From a virus, in the IMG/VR virus record IMGVR_UViG_3300030380_003598, positions 1 to 24,121 of that record: a stretch of 24,121 bases of DNA; one strand, given 5' to 3'. Below are positions 23,798-24,121 of this stretch, in pieces. Both the position numbers and the translations under genes were made by a program. How positions within the stretch are numbered: the stretch's first letter is position 1; every line of letters starts with the position of its first letter. The notes under the pieces are model-generated. The model ran no database searches, had not been told where the DNA came from, and saw nothing but the letters and a program-made list of their open reading frames with translations.

Positions 23798-24121
23798 TCA
23801 CCAATAGTTCGTGGGCGCAGGCGCACCTGCGGCGACATTCAAATCCCAGCCGAGGCTGTCATAGATGTTCTTGAGTTTCGACTTGACCATGACGTCAAGC
23901 ACCTTCTCCCAGTCGACGTGATAGCGACGTAGTTCAGCCTCTTCACGGAAAGCGATGTAGGTGGCTTTGCGCTCCTCTCCCTTGAGTGTGAAATGGTCGG
24001 GCACCTCGTCTTTGAATCCAGCAACGTAAGTCCACGTCACGCTATCGCCCTTGCGCCACGGCTCGGTGCCGATGTGTTGATTGTAATACAGAGCCGCCTT
24101 GGCTGCTGGTGTTGGGGAAGC
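23798..24121 (-). CDS. polB: DNA polymerase family B, C-terminal end (cut by window edge)
   Basis: The frame stays open from the right edge to the TGA at 23798-23800, giving the last 107 residues of a larger gene; a GTG at 24040 is only an internal codon. The visible order is PAAKAALYYNQH, then KGDSVTWTYVAG, EVPDHFTLKGEE, YIAFREEAE, YHVDWEKVLDVMV and IYDSLGWDL. This resembles the end of the thumb domain of archaeal family B polymerases, where a KGD-x-V-x-Y segment is followed by a Tyr-x3-Glu/Lys helix and a closing aromatic LGW/FG motif. None of the catalytic motifs lie in the window, so this is an assignment from the C-terminus and context (primase, nucleases, exonuclease downstream). If right, the gene is the upstream cistron of the replication block. 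Confidence 0.68.
   Translation of the reverse strand, partial: ASPTPAAKAALYYNQHIGTEPWRKGDSVTWTYVAGFKDEVPDHFTLKGEERKATYIAFREEAELRRYHVDWEKVLDVMVKSKLKNIYDSLGWDLNVAAGAPAPTNYW

Overview
The window reads as part of the genome of a tailed double-stranded DNA virus of an archaeon, most likely a magrovirus-like virus of marine Poseidoniales (Marine Group II euryarchaeota). This is inferred from the gene set: a group II chaperonin (thermosome), a eukaryotic/archaeal-type primase with an Fe-S domain, an ERCC4/XPF-family nuclease, a Cas4/RecB-like Fe-S nuclease and the C-terminal end of what looks like a family B DNA polymerase, all next to tail and fibre genes. No capsid, portal or terminase gene lies in the window, so the assignment rests on the replication genes and the chaperonin. 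No rRNA, tRNA, CRISPR array, insertion sequence or integrase was seen.

The genome is dense and split into two convergent blocks. Block 1 (bases 1-15390, + strand) is a virion-type block. It holds a giant protein of at least 2,974 residues that runs off the left edge, a 405-residue protein of unknown role, an HMG-CoA lyase homologue, a putative tail hub or baseplate protein, a small 113-residue protein and an 883-residue tail fibre. Block 2 (15418-24121, - strand) is a replication and repair block. In transcription order it holds the DNA polymerase B C-terminus (cut by the window edge), a coiled-coil protein, a small MazG-like protein, a 98-residue protein, the Cas4-like nuclease, a 103-residue protein, the primase, a winged-helix protein, a small zinc-finger protein, the ERCC4 nuclease with HhH motifs, a P-loop ATPase, a stand-alone DEDDy exonuclease, the thermosome subunit and a terminal zinc-ribbon protein. 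The two blocks converge with only 27 bases between stop codons.

Nearly every gene in block 2 overlaps its neighbour by ATGA or GTGA, and many starts have a GGAGG or GGTGA site inside the preceding gene. The block is therefore probably one polycistronic message with coupled translation. The polymerase, primase, ATPase, exonuclease and nucleases could together make a nearly self-sufficient replication and recombination apparatus. The chaperonin probably folds virion or replication proteins.

The most unusual gene is the HMG-CoA lyase homologue. It keeps the recognisable catalytic residues of the family but sits between structural genes. In an archaeal host, HMG-CoA is the precursor of the isoprenoid membrane lipids, so a viral lyase could redirect lipid or acetyl-CoA metabolism. 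No stretch longer than 300 bases lacks a gene.
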